64,000 bases of DNA, from assembly GCF_000829905.1 (NCBI RefSeq), contig NZ_CDPP01000005.1:62001-126000 (forward strand), in the 5' to 3' direction. This document shows, piece by piece, positions 54,536 through 62,883 of this stretch. The notes under the pieces are model-generated. The model searched no databases and was not told the origin of the DNA. It saw nothing but the letters and a program-made list of their open reading frames with translations. A program made the translations under genes and the position numbers. Position 1 is the stretch's first letter. Each line of letters opens with the position of its first letter. This DNA is from Beduini massiliensis (GTDB lineage: Bacteria > Bacillota_I > Bacilli_A > Erysipelotrichales > Coprobacillaceae).

Positions 54536-55423
54536 ATGAAAAATAATACAGATTTAGCCAGAGAACAGCTGGAACATCTTAAAGAAAACGAAGATTATAA
54601 GTTTAATAAGCTCACATTTAATGAAATTATCTTAGAACAGTATGATTTTTTTCAAGAGCCAAAAGGACATTATGATGAGATTATTTTAAATGATTATCAG
54701 CAAGAGGATCTTTTAGAAGCGTTTAAAGTAGTGATGACACCTTATTTACCGGCACAGCGGATTCTGGTTGTGGGACTAGGTAATGCTGATTTTAATGCGG
54801 ACGCGATCGGACCTAAGATTGTTGGTAAAATGGAAATAACACTCGATCATCTTTATTTATTTATTCCCCGCGTAAAGGGGCAGACCGGTTTGGAAAGTGC
54901 GGAGATGGTAAAGAGTATCGTAGAGAAATATCAAATTGATTTGGTAATTGCTATTGATTCGCTTTCAGCGGTTCAGTCCGATGCTTTGTATAAGACGATT
55001 CAGATCAATGATATCGGTATTCGTCCGGGAAGCGGTGTGGGGAATTATACAACGGCGATTGATGAAGGGTATTTAGGCTGCAAAGTGATTGCAATCGGGA
55101 TTCCCTGTGTCATTAAAGTCAGCAATCTGATCAATGAATTTTTTAAATATGTTGAAGGTTTTTTCTCTGAAAATTTGCAAGGTGGTCAAAATATATTGAA
55201 AGTTGTGCGAAAAGATCCCTATCAAGGAGAATTAGATGAGGAGAAAAAACAATTTTTAATGGGACATTTAGGAACCCTCCAACAAGAGGAACGCTATCAT
55301 TTAATTGAAGAAATAATGAATCCAATCAACAAGAATTATGTCATAACAAGTAAAGATATCGATTATCGTATTGAAATCTTATCGAACATGATCAGTATTT
55401 GTTTGATGAATATTTTGAATTAA
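54536..55423 (+). CDS. gpr: Germination protease GPR
   Basis: A 295-residue aspartic-type protease that degrades small acid-soluble spore proteins during germination. The ATG at 54536 is the only start beyond the rpsT promoter region. VVGLGNADFNADAIGPKIV near 79, LVIAIDSLSAV and the GIRPGSGVGNYTTAID stretch near 162 are family motifs. The N-terminal propeptide is short, with no clear cleavage site. Its presence shows that the organism makes spores. It is followed by spoIIP after 56 bases. Confidence 0.93.
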   Translation: MKNNTDLAREQLEHLKENEDYKFNKLTFNEIILEQYDFFQEPKGHYDEIILNDYQQEDLLEAFKVVMTPYLPAQRILVVGLGNADFNADAIGPKIVGKMEITLDHLYLFIPRVKGQTGLESAEMVKSIVEKYQIDLVIAIDSLSAVQSDALYKTIQINDIGIRPGSGVGNYTTAIDEGYLGCKVIAIGIPCVIKVSNLINEFFKYVEGFFSENLQGGQNILKVVRKDPYQGELDEEKKQFLMGHLGTLQQEERYHLIEEIMNPINKNYVITSKDIDYRIEILSNMISICLMNILN

Positions 55424-55425
55424 TG

Positions 55426-55454
55426 TTCTAAATCCGCAATTCTTTTCATACATT
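55426..55454 (+). promoter_or_regulatory. Mother-cell (sigma-E-type) promoter of spoIIP
   Basis: CATACATT (55447-55454) fits the sigma-E -10 consensus CATACANT exactly. TTCTAAAT (55426-55433) lies 13 bases upstream and partly fits the -35. The -10 is 25 bases before the start. spoIIP is sigma-E dependent in Bacillus. Confidence 0.65.
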
Positions 55455-55479
55455 ATATAAGTGAATAGAAGGTGAGGAT

Positions 55480-56244
55480 ATGCGAAGAAATTCAGGATTT
55501 TATATTTTAGGGAAGTTTTTGATATTCAGCGTATGTTTGTTTGCACTCAATATGTGTGTAACAAATCTACTTAATAATAATGTCCGAGTGGATGCTTTGG
55601 AAAAGCAGGACAGCAAGGTAGTCAGTGATCTTGAATCGCAGATGGTGAAGTTGAATCAGAATCAGGGCGTTAATAAAAGTATTTACATCTATTCTACGCA
55701 TCAGCAGGAAAAATATACCGATCAAGGGGTATTTGAAGGCAGTAAGTATTTAGCGGAGAAATTAAGAACGATGGGGTATAACGTGATCGTTGAGGAAAGT
55801 AATTTTGAAAATTATGCGGCAGCGAATGGATTGCAGTATGATGACCTCTATCAGGTTTCAAATACATTCCTCACCGAAGCGTTAGTGAATAAAGGCAGTT
55901 TTGATTTAGTCATCGACTTCCATCGCGATTCTGTGGGAGCAAATGTGACACGACTTTTAGCGAATGATAAAGCATATGCGAAAATGATGTTCGTTATCGG
56001 CGGGCTGAGTGAAAAAGTGGAAGCGGTACGCGGAGCTTCACAAGCTTTGTCAACATTGATTGACAGTTACATGCCGGGAATCAGTCGAGGGACTTTTGAA
56101 AGAGAAGCGTATTATAATCAATATGTAACAGATCATATGCTGCTGATTGAAGTTGGAGGCGTTGAAAACAGTTTCAGTGAAGTTAAAAACAGTTTGGATA
56201 TACTGGCTTTATCCATTCACGATTATTTGGAGGCACAGCAATGA
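55480..56244 (+). CDS. spoIIP: Stage II sporulation protein P (wall amidase)
   Basis: A 254-residue membrane-anchored amidase/endopeptidase needed for engulfment. A helix at about 8-30 anchors it. Zinc and catalytic residues are in YSTHQQEKY (H74, E77), IDFHRDSV (H148) and LLIEVGGVENS (E224), which correspond to the IYHTHxxE, DxHRD and LEVGG motifs of the SpoIIP family. It is somewhat shorter than the Bacillus protein (about 400), lacking much of the N-terminal spacer. AAGGTGAGG precedes the ATG. ATGA overlap with the next gene. Confidence 0.92.
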   Translation: MRRNSGFYILGKFLIFSVCLFALNMCVTNLLNNNVRVDALEKQDSKVVSDLESQMVKLNQNQGVNKSIYIYSTHQQEKYTDQGVFEGSKYLAEKLRTMGYNVIVEESNFENYAAANGLQYDDLYQVSNTFLTEALVNKGSFDLVIDFHRDSVGANVTRLLANDKAYAKMMFVIGGLSEKVEAVRGASQALSTLIDSYMPGISRGTFEREAYYNQYVTDHMLLIEVGGVENSFSEVKNSLDILALSIHDYLEAQQ

Positions 56245-56543
56245 GAGATATCATCGTCGATGTATTTCTGGTGGTTATTTTCTTAGTGGTTGTTAATGCC
56301 GTGATTAAAGGTCCGGAAATCAAAACGGATATTGTTAATCAATCCACCAGTCAGTTAGAATCAGATATAAAAAACGAAGAACAATTAGAAGATCATTATG
56401 TTATTTATGATGACGGAAAAGAAAATGCCGTCGCTCAGGGAGCAAAAGCTATCAGCAATGGTGTTACCGAATTTATTCGTATGGTGGTTGTTTTTATCGG
56501 TGATTTCTTTTCCATGATGGTGAGTACAGTGATTATACAATAA
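56241..56543 (+). CDS. Small two-helix membrane protein co-transcribed with spoIIP
   Basis: A 100-residue protein with a membrane helix at about 4-22 and another at about 78-97, and an acidic loop between (NQSTSQLESDIKNEEQLEDH). The loop would lie outside the cytoplasm with both ends inside, or the reverse. No family recognised. It overlaps spoIIP by four bases and shares its promoter, so expression in the mother cell is likely. In Bacillus the small gene yqxA is in this place; similarity is not evident. Confidence 0.75.
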   Translation: MRDIIVDVFLVVIFLVVVNAVIKGPEIKTDIVNQSTSQLESDIKNEEQLEDHYVIYDDGKENAVAQGAKAISNGVTEFIRMVVVFIGDFFSMMVSTVIIQ

Positions 56544-56567
56544 GAGACCTTGCTAGGTCTCTATTTG
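56544..56567. terminator. Bidirectional terminator
   Basis: AGAGACCT, loop TGCT, AGGTCTCT, a perfect eight-base stem, between the convergent spoIIP unit and the MerR gene. The following T run is short on the plus strand. Confidence 0.7.
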
Positions 56568-57379
56568 GTTTCTAAGTAGATCATTGTAATATAATTTTTT
56601 GTGTGACGTTCGGCAATGTCGGAAAGAATGTATTCTTCATATGCCATTTCACCTAAAATGATTTCATGCTTTTGTGCATAGTCAAGTGCTCGCTGATAAG
56701 CCTTATAGGCTAAATCATAAGGTCCTTTATGATAAGCCACGATATAATATCCGGCCTTTCTGATCTTGATATTTTTTAAATTACGTTTTTTGGTACGGGT
56801 AAATAAATATTGAAAATTAGTATAGTCTTTGTTTTTAATGTTGGCGATGGATAAAATCGCACCGACACGATCCTCGGTAGCAAGATAATTATTATTGTAG
56901 AAGTTGACATACTCTTCCATATAAGTCGCAAAATGCTTGCTGGTGGCGTTTTCCACATCATCACTGCATAACAGGATTTCTTCTTCCATATATTCCAAAC
57001 TGACCTCATTGACATCTGCTTTTAAAGCTTTGGATGTTGTCGAGCGAATCGCTTTGATAAATTCCTTAGCATGTTTAAGTTTTTTTATTTGATCGTCCAG
57101 TTCTTTTTCTTTATCGTTTAATAAATCAATCAGCATTTGAGGGGTTCTTTGCTCCAGATAAATCTTGATATCCTGCAATGACATCCCAATATTTTTAAGA
57201 ATCATAATAATCGCAAACGTTTCATATTGATGATGAGAATAATAGCGATATTGGTTATCTTTAACGATTGCCGGAGTAAATAAGCCAATCTGATCATAAT
57301 GAAACAGTACATGTTTAGGAACATTGCAAATGCGGGCAAATTCACCGGTTGTAAAATATTTTTCATGGTTTTCTTGCAT
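56561..57379 (-). CDS. MerR-family regulator with GyrI-like effector domain (BmrR type)
   Basis: A 272-residue regulator. I chose the second ATG (57379) because GGGAGG ends 7 bases before it; the first is too close. The helix-turn-helix is [22 protein letters not shown] and the wing [14 protein letters not shown] dimerisation helix (about 80-120) follows, then a GyrI-like ligand domain (about 125-272) of BmrR type. It is divergent from a heterodimeric ABC exporter whose promoter has the 19-base MerR spacer, so it very likely activates that exporter on binding a drug-like ligand. Confidence 0.92.
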   Translation of the reverse strand: MQENHEKYFTTGEFARICNVPKHVLFHYDQIGLFTPAIVKDNQYRYYSHHQYETFAIIMILKNIGMSLQDIKIYLEQRTPQMLIDLLNDKEKELDDQIKKLKHAKEFIKAIRSTTSKALKADVNEVSLEYMEEEILLCSDDVENATSKHFATYMEEYVNFYNNNYLATEDRVGAILSIANIKNKDYTNFQYLFTRTKKRNLKNIKIRKAGYYIVAYHKGPYDLAYKAYQRALDYAQKHEIILGEMAYEEYILSDIAERHTKNYITMIYLETK

Positions 57380-57535
57380 ATCCATACCTCCCTGCCTTTC
57401 GTTTCTATCTTCTTTATATCATGAATTATTCAAGCTGGCTATGAGTTTGTTCATGAAATAAAGATAGATTGCCTTTGGTTTTCCTATAAATTGATAAGGA
57501 TTTTAGGTAAAAGTTCAAAATACATAAAATACCCC

Positions 57536-57566
57536 TTGACTATAAGGTTACTTTATAGTTTATGAT
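57536..57566 (+). promoter_or_regulatory. MerR-activated promoter of the ABC exporter operon
   Basis: TTGACT (57536-57541), an unusual 19-base spacer and TATGAT (57561-57566). The spacer holds the dyad ACTATAA (57539-57545) and TTATAGT (57553-57559), a perfect 7-base inverted repeat. This is the textbook layout of MerR-controlled promoters. Confidence 0.88.
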
Positions 57567-57605
57567 AGTACAGTCGAGTAAAAACAACAAGGGAAGGAGA
57601 TTAAT

Positions 57606-59342
57606 ATGAAACTTATTTTAAAGTATTTGAAAAAATATAAAAAGTTATTGGTTTTAAATGTGATTTCTGTCTTTGGGTTTGCACTTGTAGAATTGGGAAT
57701 CCCGACGATTATCGCCAATATGATTGATATCGGTGTTAAAAATCAGGATCGTAACTACTTATATTCCATGTGGGGAGCGATTCTTGTTATTTCGATTGTG
57801 GGAGTAGCAGGAACGATTTTACTAGGGTATTGCTGTGCAAAGATTTCAACGTCCATTACACGTGATATCCGTAACGATATTTTTACAAAGGTGCAGGATT
57901 TCTCACCTAGCGAATTCAATAAATTTGGAATTTCATCATTGATTACTCGAACAAACAATGATGCGTTTCAGATCCAGATGTTTATCAATGTGATTTTAAG
58001 AACCGCTTTAATGACGCCGGTCATGCTGGTTGTCAGTTTTATCATGACATTAAGAACTTCTTTGGATTTATCTTTAGTGATTGCCGCAACGTTACCGATT
58101 GTTATTCTGGGGGTTATTTTGGTCGCTAAGATTTCAGAGCCGATGTCACAAAAACAACAGGCGTCATTAGATCATTTGAATCGTATTTCAAGAGAAAACT
58201 TAACGGGAATCAAAGTCATTCGTGCTTTTAATAATGATCACTATGAACAAGCCCGTTTTAATGAAACCAACGTTGAATTTACAGGATATACAAAGAAAAT
58301 CTTTAAATTAATGTCCGTTACTCAACCTATTTTCTTTTTATTAATGAATTTAGCGGCTGTCTTTATATTCTATTTGGCAAGTCAAATGATCGATGCGGGA
58401 ACATTGCAGGTAGGGCGATTAGTTGCGTTTCAAGACTATTTATTTCATGCCATGTTCTCAATGATGCTGTTTTGCAGTGTCTTTGTCATGTATCCGCGTG
58501 CTGCTGTTTCAGCTAAACGTATTCAAGAGATATTAAGTACGCAGGTGCTTATTAAAGATAAAGAGAGTACTATGGATGTACCTAGTGTTGCTGAGCATTC
58601 TTTAGAATTTGATCATGTCACTTTTGTTTATCCGGATGGAGAAGAACCAGTCTTAAAAGATGTATCTTTCAAAGCTTGTCAGGGAGAGACCATTGCCTTT
58701 ATTGGCAGTACCGGTTCAGGGAAAAGTACGTTAATTAACCTTATACCGCGCTTTTATGATGTCAGTGGCGGAATGATTAAAATCGATGGTCAAAACGTTC
58801 AAGATTATTCCATGGAAACACTGCGTGAGAAAATTGGCTTTATTCCGCAAAAAGCAATGCTGTTTACTGGCACTATTGCGGAAAATATCCGTTATGGCAA
58901 AGAAGATGCGACGATGGAAGAAATTGTTCATGCCGCTAAAATTGCACAGGGATATGATTTTATTATGGAAAAGCCAAATGGCTTTGATGAGGTTATTACC
59001 GAAAGTGCCACGAATGTATCCGGCGGACAACGTCAGCGTTTAAGTATTGCCCGTGCATTGGTCAAAAAACCGGAAATCTATATTTTCGATGATTCATTTT
59101 CAGCTTTAGATTTTAAAACCGATGCCATGCTTAGAAAGGCATTGAAAGAAGAAACAAAACAATCGATTATGCTGGTTGTTGCACAACGTATTTCTACGAT
59201 CATGGAAGCCGATAAGATTATCGTTTTGCATGAAGGGAAAGTAGTAGGGGAAGGAACGCATAAGGAACTTCTCAAAAATTGCTCGATCTACTATGAAATT
59301 GCAGCATCTCAGTTAAGTGAGGAGGAATTGGCTTATGAGTAA
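57606..59342 (+). CDS. ABC exporter half-transporter, degenerate-site subunit
   Basis: A 578-residue TMD-NBD protein. Six membrane helices (about 15-300) precede the nucleotide domain: Walker A GSTGSGKST near 367, signature VSGGQRQ near 472, Walker B IYIFDDSFSALD near 491. The catalytic Glu is replaced by Asp (FDDS instead of xDEA), the mark of the degenerate site in heterodimeric exporters such as BmrC or TM287. The switch histidine is replaced by Gln (VVAQRIS). It needs the partner encoded by the next gene. AAGGAGA is the ribosome site. Confidence 0.93.
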   Translation: MKLILKYLKKYKKLLVLNVISVFGFALVELGIPTIIANMIDIGVKNQDRNYLYSMWGAILVISIVGVAGTILLGYCCAKISTSITRDIRNDIFTKVQDFSPSEFNKFGISSLITRTNNDAFQIQMFINVILRTALMTPVMLVVSFIMTLRTSLDLSLVIAATLPIVILGVILVAKISEPMSQKQQASLDHLNRISRENLTGIKVIRAFNNDHYEQARFNETNVEFTGYTKKIFKLMSVTQPIFFLLMNLAAVFIFYLASQMIDAGTLQVGRLVAFQDYLFHAMFSMMLFCSVFVMYPRAAVSAKRIQEILSTQVLIKDKESTMDVPSVAEHSLEFDHVTFVYPDGEEPVLKDVSFKACQGETIAFIGSTGSGKSTLINLIPRFYDVSGGMIKIDGQNVQDYSMETLREKIGFIPQKAMLFTGTIAENIRYGKEDATMEEIVHAAKIAQGYDFIMEKPNGFDEVITESATNVSGGQRQRLSIARALVKKPEIYIFDDSFSALDFKTDAMLRKALKEETKQSIMLVVAQRISTIMEADKIIVLHEGKVVGEGTHKELLKNCSIYYEIAASQLSEEELAYE

Positions 59343-61116
59343 GAAATGGCAAACCTTCAAACGATCTATTAAACAGTTGTCACCTTTTATTTCTCCTTAT
59401 AAATGGGGATTCTTTGTGGCCATCCTAATGGTTGTAGTGACCAATATTGCTTTAGCGATTGCACCAACGGTCGAAGGGATGATTACGTCTCAATTAATGA
59501 GTGATGCGACTAACATCGCCAATCATGTACCTAATGCCGGGGTTAACTTTGCCGCTATTATCAAAATTATTATTGTTTTAGTCATGATTTATCTGATTAA
59601 AACATTATCACAGGTGGTCTTAACTTTTGCTTTAACCAACTCCATTCAAAATGCGATGCATGATCTAAGGAATGCTTTGCAGGAAAAGATACGTCATCTG
59701 CCTGTCAGTTATTTTGACAAGCACCAGTTTGGAGATGTATTAAGTCGTATTACGAATGATGTCGATACAGTGTCAAACGCTTTACAGCAGACGTTAACTC
59801 AAATCATCAGTGGTGTTTTAACATTGGTCTTAGCTATCACGATGATGGTCAGAATCAACGCGATGATGGCGATTGTTGTCTGCATGATTATTCCGATAGC
59901 GTTGTTGATTACTCGTTTTATCGTCCATCGTTCACAGAAGCGATTCAAAGCGCAGCAGGATGCTTTAGGAAAGCTGAATGGGGCAATTACCGAGATGTAT
60001 ACCGGATATAATGAAATTCTGCTTTTTAATAAACAGAAGAAATCAATCCATCAATTTAAAGATATTAATGAAAACTTATGTCAAAATGCTTTCAAGGCAC
60101 AATTTATGTCTTCTATCATTTCGCCTTGTATTTCATTCGTCACATATACGGTTATTGGAACAATCGGTTTGATTGGAAGCATTTTAGCGATCAATGGTAC
60201 ATTGAAAATCGGACAGCTGCAAGCCTTTATCCGCTATATCTGGCAGGTGAATGATCCGATTTCTCAGGTAAGTAACTTATCTTCGCAAATTCAGTCTGCT
60301 TTTGCGGCAATATCTCGTGTGTTTGAAGTCTTGAACGAGGAAGAGGAAGTCATTACCAATCATCCGCAGCCTGTTCATGAAATCGAAGGTAACGTCACAT
60401 TTGATCATGTTTATTTTGGCTACAATGAAAAAGAAATCATCCATGATCTTGATGTAGATATCAAGAGCGGTCAAATGGTGGCTGTAGTAGGGCCAACCGG
60501 ATCAGGAAAAACGACCTTGATTAGCTTGCTGTTACGTTTCTATGATGTGACACAGGGAGGAATCAAGATTGACGGTGTAGACATCCGTGATATGGATCGA
60601 GAAGATCTGCGTTCTTTATTTGGGATGGTTTTACAGGATACGTGGCTATTTAACGGAACAATCTATGACAATATTCGTTATGGGCGTATGGATGCCAGAA
60701 AAGATGAAATTATTGAGGCGGCAAAACAGGCGAATGTTCACCATTTTATTCGTACGCAGCCAGATGGCTACAATATGCAGATCAATGAGGAAGGAAATAA
60801 TATTTCTCAAGGGGAAAAACAGTTATTGACGATTGCCAGAGCAATCTTGAAAGATCCGCAGATCATGATTTTAGATGAAGCAACGTCTTCCGTTGATACC
60901 CGTTTGGAAAAAATGCTGCAGGAAGCGATGCAGAATGTGATGAAAAATCGTACAAGCTTTGTTATTGCTCATCGTTTATCTACGATTAAAAGTGCAGATT
61001 TGATCTTAGTTGTTCGCGATGGAAGAATCGTAGAAAAAGGAACGCATCAAGAATTAATTCAATTAAACGGATTCTACGAACAGCTTTATAATGCACAGTT
61101 TGCACAACAAGAATAA
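59335..61116 (+). CDS. ABC exporter half-transporter, canonical-site subunit
   Basis: A 593-residue partner of the preceding half-transporter. The ATG at 59335 overlaps the previous gene by 8 bases after GAGGAGG. Six helices (about 25-320), Walker A GPTGSGKTT near 387, signature ISQGEKQ near 491 (noncanonical SQGE form, usual in BmrD/LmrD), Walker B IMILDEATSSVD with catalytic Glu, and the switch His in VIAHRLS. The pair makes one good and one degenerate ATP site, as in BmrCD and LmrCD drug exporters. Confidence 0.93.
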   Translation: MSKKWQTFKRSIKQLSPFISPYKWGFFVAILMVVVTNIALAIAPTVEGMITSQLMSDATNIANHVPNAGVNFAAIIKIIIVLVMIYLIKTLSQVVLTFALTNSIQNAMHDLRNALQEKIRHLPVSYFDKHQFGDVLSRITNDVDTVSNALQQTLTQIISGVLTLVLAITMMVRINAMMAIVVCMIIPIALLITRFIVHRSQKRFKAQQDALGKLNGAITEMYTGYNEILLFNKQKKSIHQFKDINENLCQNAFKAQFMSSIISPCISFVTYTVIGTIGLIGSILAINGTLKIGQLQAFIRYIWQVNDPISQVSNLSSQIQSAFAAISRVFEVLNEEEEVITNHPQPVHEIEGNVTFDHVYFGYNEKEIIHDLDVDIKSGQMVAVVGPTGSGKTTLISLLLRFYDVTQGGIKIDGVDIRDMDREDLRSLFGMVLQDTWLFNGTIYDNIRYGRMDARKDEIIEAAKQANVHHFIRTQPDGYNMQINEEGNNISQGEKQLLTIARAILKDPQIMILDEATSSVDTRLEKMLQEAMQNVMKNRTSFVIAHRLSTIKSADLILVVRDGRIVEKGTHQELIQLNGFYEQLYNAQFAQQE

Positions 61117-61143
61117 GAAAAGACCGGGAAACCGGTTTTTTTT
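61117..61143 (+). terminator. Rho-independent terminator with GAAA tetraloop
   Basis: ACCGG, loop GAAA, CCGGT, followed by eight T; an A run precedes it. Confidence 0.9.
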
Positions 61144-61150
61144 GAATATT

Positions 61151-61183
61151 TGAAAGGTTTTATAAGGCAGTATCGTATTAATA
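61151..61183 (+). promoter_or_regulatory. Possible ECF-type promoter of the sigma operon
   Basis: TGAAAGG (61151-61157) and TATCGTATTA (61171-61180) lie about 30 bases before the first ATG. The CGT core and spacing would suit an ECF sigma factor acting on its own operon, but neither element fits a well-known consensus. Confidence 0.3.
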
Positions 61184-61210
61184 ATGAAGCTATCAAGGAG
61201 GAAATACACT

Positions 61211-61534
61211 ATGATGAAAATATTATCTGTTTTAGGCATTACAAGTTTATTGGGAGGCGGAGCTGTTATTTATGCACTAAATCAGCCTTTAAGTGATGAT
61301 GCTTATGCAAAAACGTGTCAAGTGCATACGTATCATGAAGATTGCCAAAACTGGGTGCAAGAAACCGTTTTAAGTGATGAAAATGACCCTTGGCAATGTC
61401 CATATGGAAATGAAACATGCATGGGAAGTGAAAGCTGCACGGAAACTTGCTATAATGATGAAAAGGGCTGTCATCAAAATGACACGACACAACACCATAG
61501 CCGTTCAATGCACCATCAACGACAACGCAGATAA
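61211..61534 (+). CDS. Exported Cys/His-rich small protein
   Basis: A 107-residue protein. ATG at 61211 (AAGGAGG 8 bases upstream; a second ATG follows directly). A hydrophobic segment at 3-24 (LSVLGITSLLGGGAVIYAL) is a signal or anchor. The exported part has seven cysteines, in QVHTYHEDC, WQCPYGNETC and SCTETC, then a His-rich end (KGCHQNDTTQHHSRSMHHQ). The pattern suggests metal binding or disulfides. No family recognised. First gene of the ECF/RsgI-like operon. Confidence 0.72.
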   Translation: MMKILSVLGITSLLGGGAVIYALNQPLSDDAYAKTCQVHTYHEDCQNWVQETVLSDENDPWQCPYGNETCMGSESCTETCYNDEKGCHQNDTTQHHSRSMHHQRQRR

Positions 61535-61553
61535 TTACATTTAGGAGACCACT

Positions 61554-62036
61554 ATGAAAACAGAAGCAGAAATTAAATTTGCAATAGAGACCTATGGAGA
61601 TATGATTCGACGCATCTGTTTTCTTCATTTAAAACAACAGGCGGATGTCGAGGATATATTTCAGAATGTCTTTTTTAAGTATGCTACTAAAAAAGATTCA
61701 TTTGCTTCAGCCGAGCATGAAAAAGCATGGATGATCCGAGTCACGATGAATGCCTGTCATGATTTTTTAGGATCTTGGTATAAAAAGAAAGCGGTCTTAA
61801 CAGATGATTTCAGTCATTTCCAAATTGATCCTTATTCTCATCAGGGACATCTTTTAGAAGTGGTCATGACGCTTTCTCCTAAATATCGTGATCTGATTTA
61901 TCTGCATTATTATGAAGGCTATAAGATCGTTGAGATTGCCGCTATGTTAAAGAAAAACGAAAATACGATACATACACGATTGCGACGAGCAAAACAGGAA
62001 TTAAAAGAAAAACTGGGAGGCGATTATTTTGACTAA
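61554..62036 (+). CDS. ECF-type RNA polymerase sigma factor
   Basis: A 160-residue sigma-70-family factor with only regions 2 and 4. Region 2 (about 10-75) has GDMIRRICFLHLKQQADVED and IFQNVFFKYA, then HEKAWMIRVTMNACHD. Region 4 (about 105-155) has LSPKYRDLIYLHYYEGYKIV and EIAAMLKKNENTIHTRLRRA, a helix-turn-helix for the -35 element. No region 1 or 3. AGGAGACC precedes the ATG. The next gene overlaps it and encodes its likely anti-sigma. Confidence 0.92.
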   Translation: MKTEAEIKFAIETYGDMIRRICFLHLKQQADVEDIFQNVFFKYATKKDSFASAEHEKAWMIRVTMNACHDFLGSWYKKKAVLTDDFSHFQIDPYSHQGHLLEVVMTLSPKYRDLIYLHYYEGYKIVEIAAMLKKNENTIHTRLRRAKQELKEKLGGDYFD

Positions 62037-62742
62037 AGGACCATTAGAAGCGATGTCTAAGATAAAAGCAGAAGAGACATTGAAGGACAAAACGTGGCAA
62101 AATATCAAGCAGCGTTCTTTTTTTAAGCATCCCATTTTAAAGTGGGGGAGTCTTGCCTGCATTGCTGTTTGTGTCATGATCGTTATTATTGTTAACCGTC
62201 CTGTTTTGGCAGAAGAATACAGCTATATTACCCTTGACATCAATCCGAGTTTAGAGTTGATTTTAGATCAAAAGGATAATGTCATGCAAGTAAAAGCCTA
62301 TAATCAGGAAGCACAAGAAACACTGTCTTTAATCAATATGGTGGGACTGCACTATCAAAAGGCACTGGTAAAATTAATGGAGAACGAAGCTTATCAGCAG
62401 TATTTTAAACAAGAATCCCTTTTGCAGGTCAGTATTTATTCAAAAGATGAAACACGTTCCTTGGAAATTGAAAAAAATCTATGTGACTATTTGAATAATA
62501 CGGAAATGAAAGATCGCTATAACTGTCACTGCATTGATGAGTCGACGCATAAAGAAGCTTTATCACACCATATGTCAGGAGGAAAATATGAAATGATTAA
62601 AAAGATCATGTCGATGGATTCCGCTTATTCATTAGATGAATTGGAGTCCTTCTCTATGGCACAATTACGAGACCTTTATAACACATTAACGGATGAACCG
62701 TTGTCATCGAATACACATCATCGAAAACATGGAAATCATTAA
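62029..62742 (+). CDS. RsgI-like transmembrane anti-sigma factor
   Basis: A 237-residue membrane protein with a TTG start at 62029, 8 bases after GGGAGG, overlapping the sigma gene. Residues 1-37 are cytoplasmic, short for a sigma-binding domain. One helix is at about 38-56. Outside follows YSYITLDINPSLELILDQKD at 64-83, the family mark of the RsgI middle domain, then about 150 further residues with NCHCID and a His-rich end (THHRKHGNH). It likely holds the sigma factor until an external signal arrives. The signal is unknown. Confidence 0.85.
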   Translation: MTKGPLEAMSKIKAEETLKDKTWQNIKQRSFFKHPILKWGSLACIAVCVMIVIIVNRPVLAEEYSYITLDINPSLELILDQKDNVMQVKAYNQEAQETLSLINMVGLHYQKALVKLMENEAYQQYFKQESLLQVSIYSKDETRSLEIEKNLCDYLNNTEMKDRYNCHCIDESTHKEALSHHMSGGKYEMIKKIMSMDSAYSLDELESFSMAQLRDLYNTLTDEPLSSNTHHRKHGNH

Positions 62743-62764
62743 AGTACTGAAAAGTACTTTTTTT
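62741..62764 (+). terminator. Rho-independent terminator of the sigma operon
   Basis: AAAGTACT, loop GAAA, AGTACTTT, followed by T. It overlaps the anti-sigma stop. Confidence 0.88.
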
Positions 62765-62800
62765 GCAGTCGAAGAAAAAACATAATTCTTCCTAAAAACG

Positions 62801-62809
62801 TGGTATACT
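62801..62809 (+). promoter_or_regulatory. Extended -10 promoter of the DegV gene
   Basis: TGG followed by TATACT (62804-62809); no clear -35. It lies 75 bases before the start. Confidence 0.5.
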
Positions 62810-62883
62810 GTTAGTGTTAGGTTTGATAGTAAGGGATCGCTAGCATAAAATATAAAAGATGAAAAGTCTAAAGGAGGGCAAAT

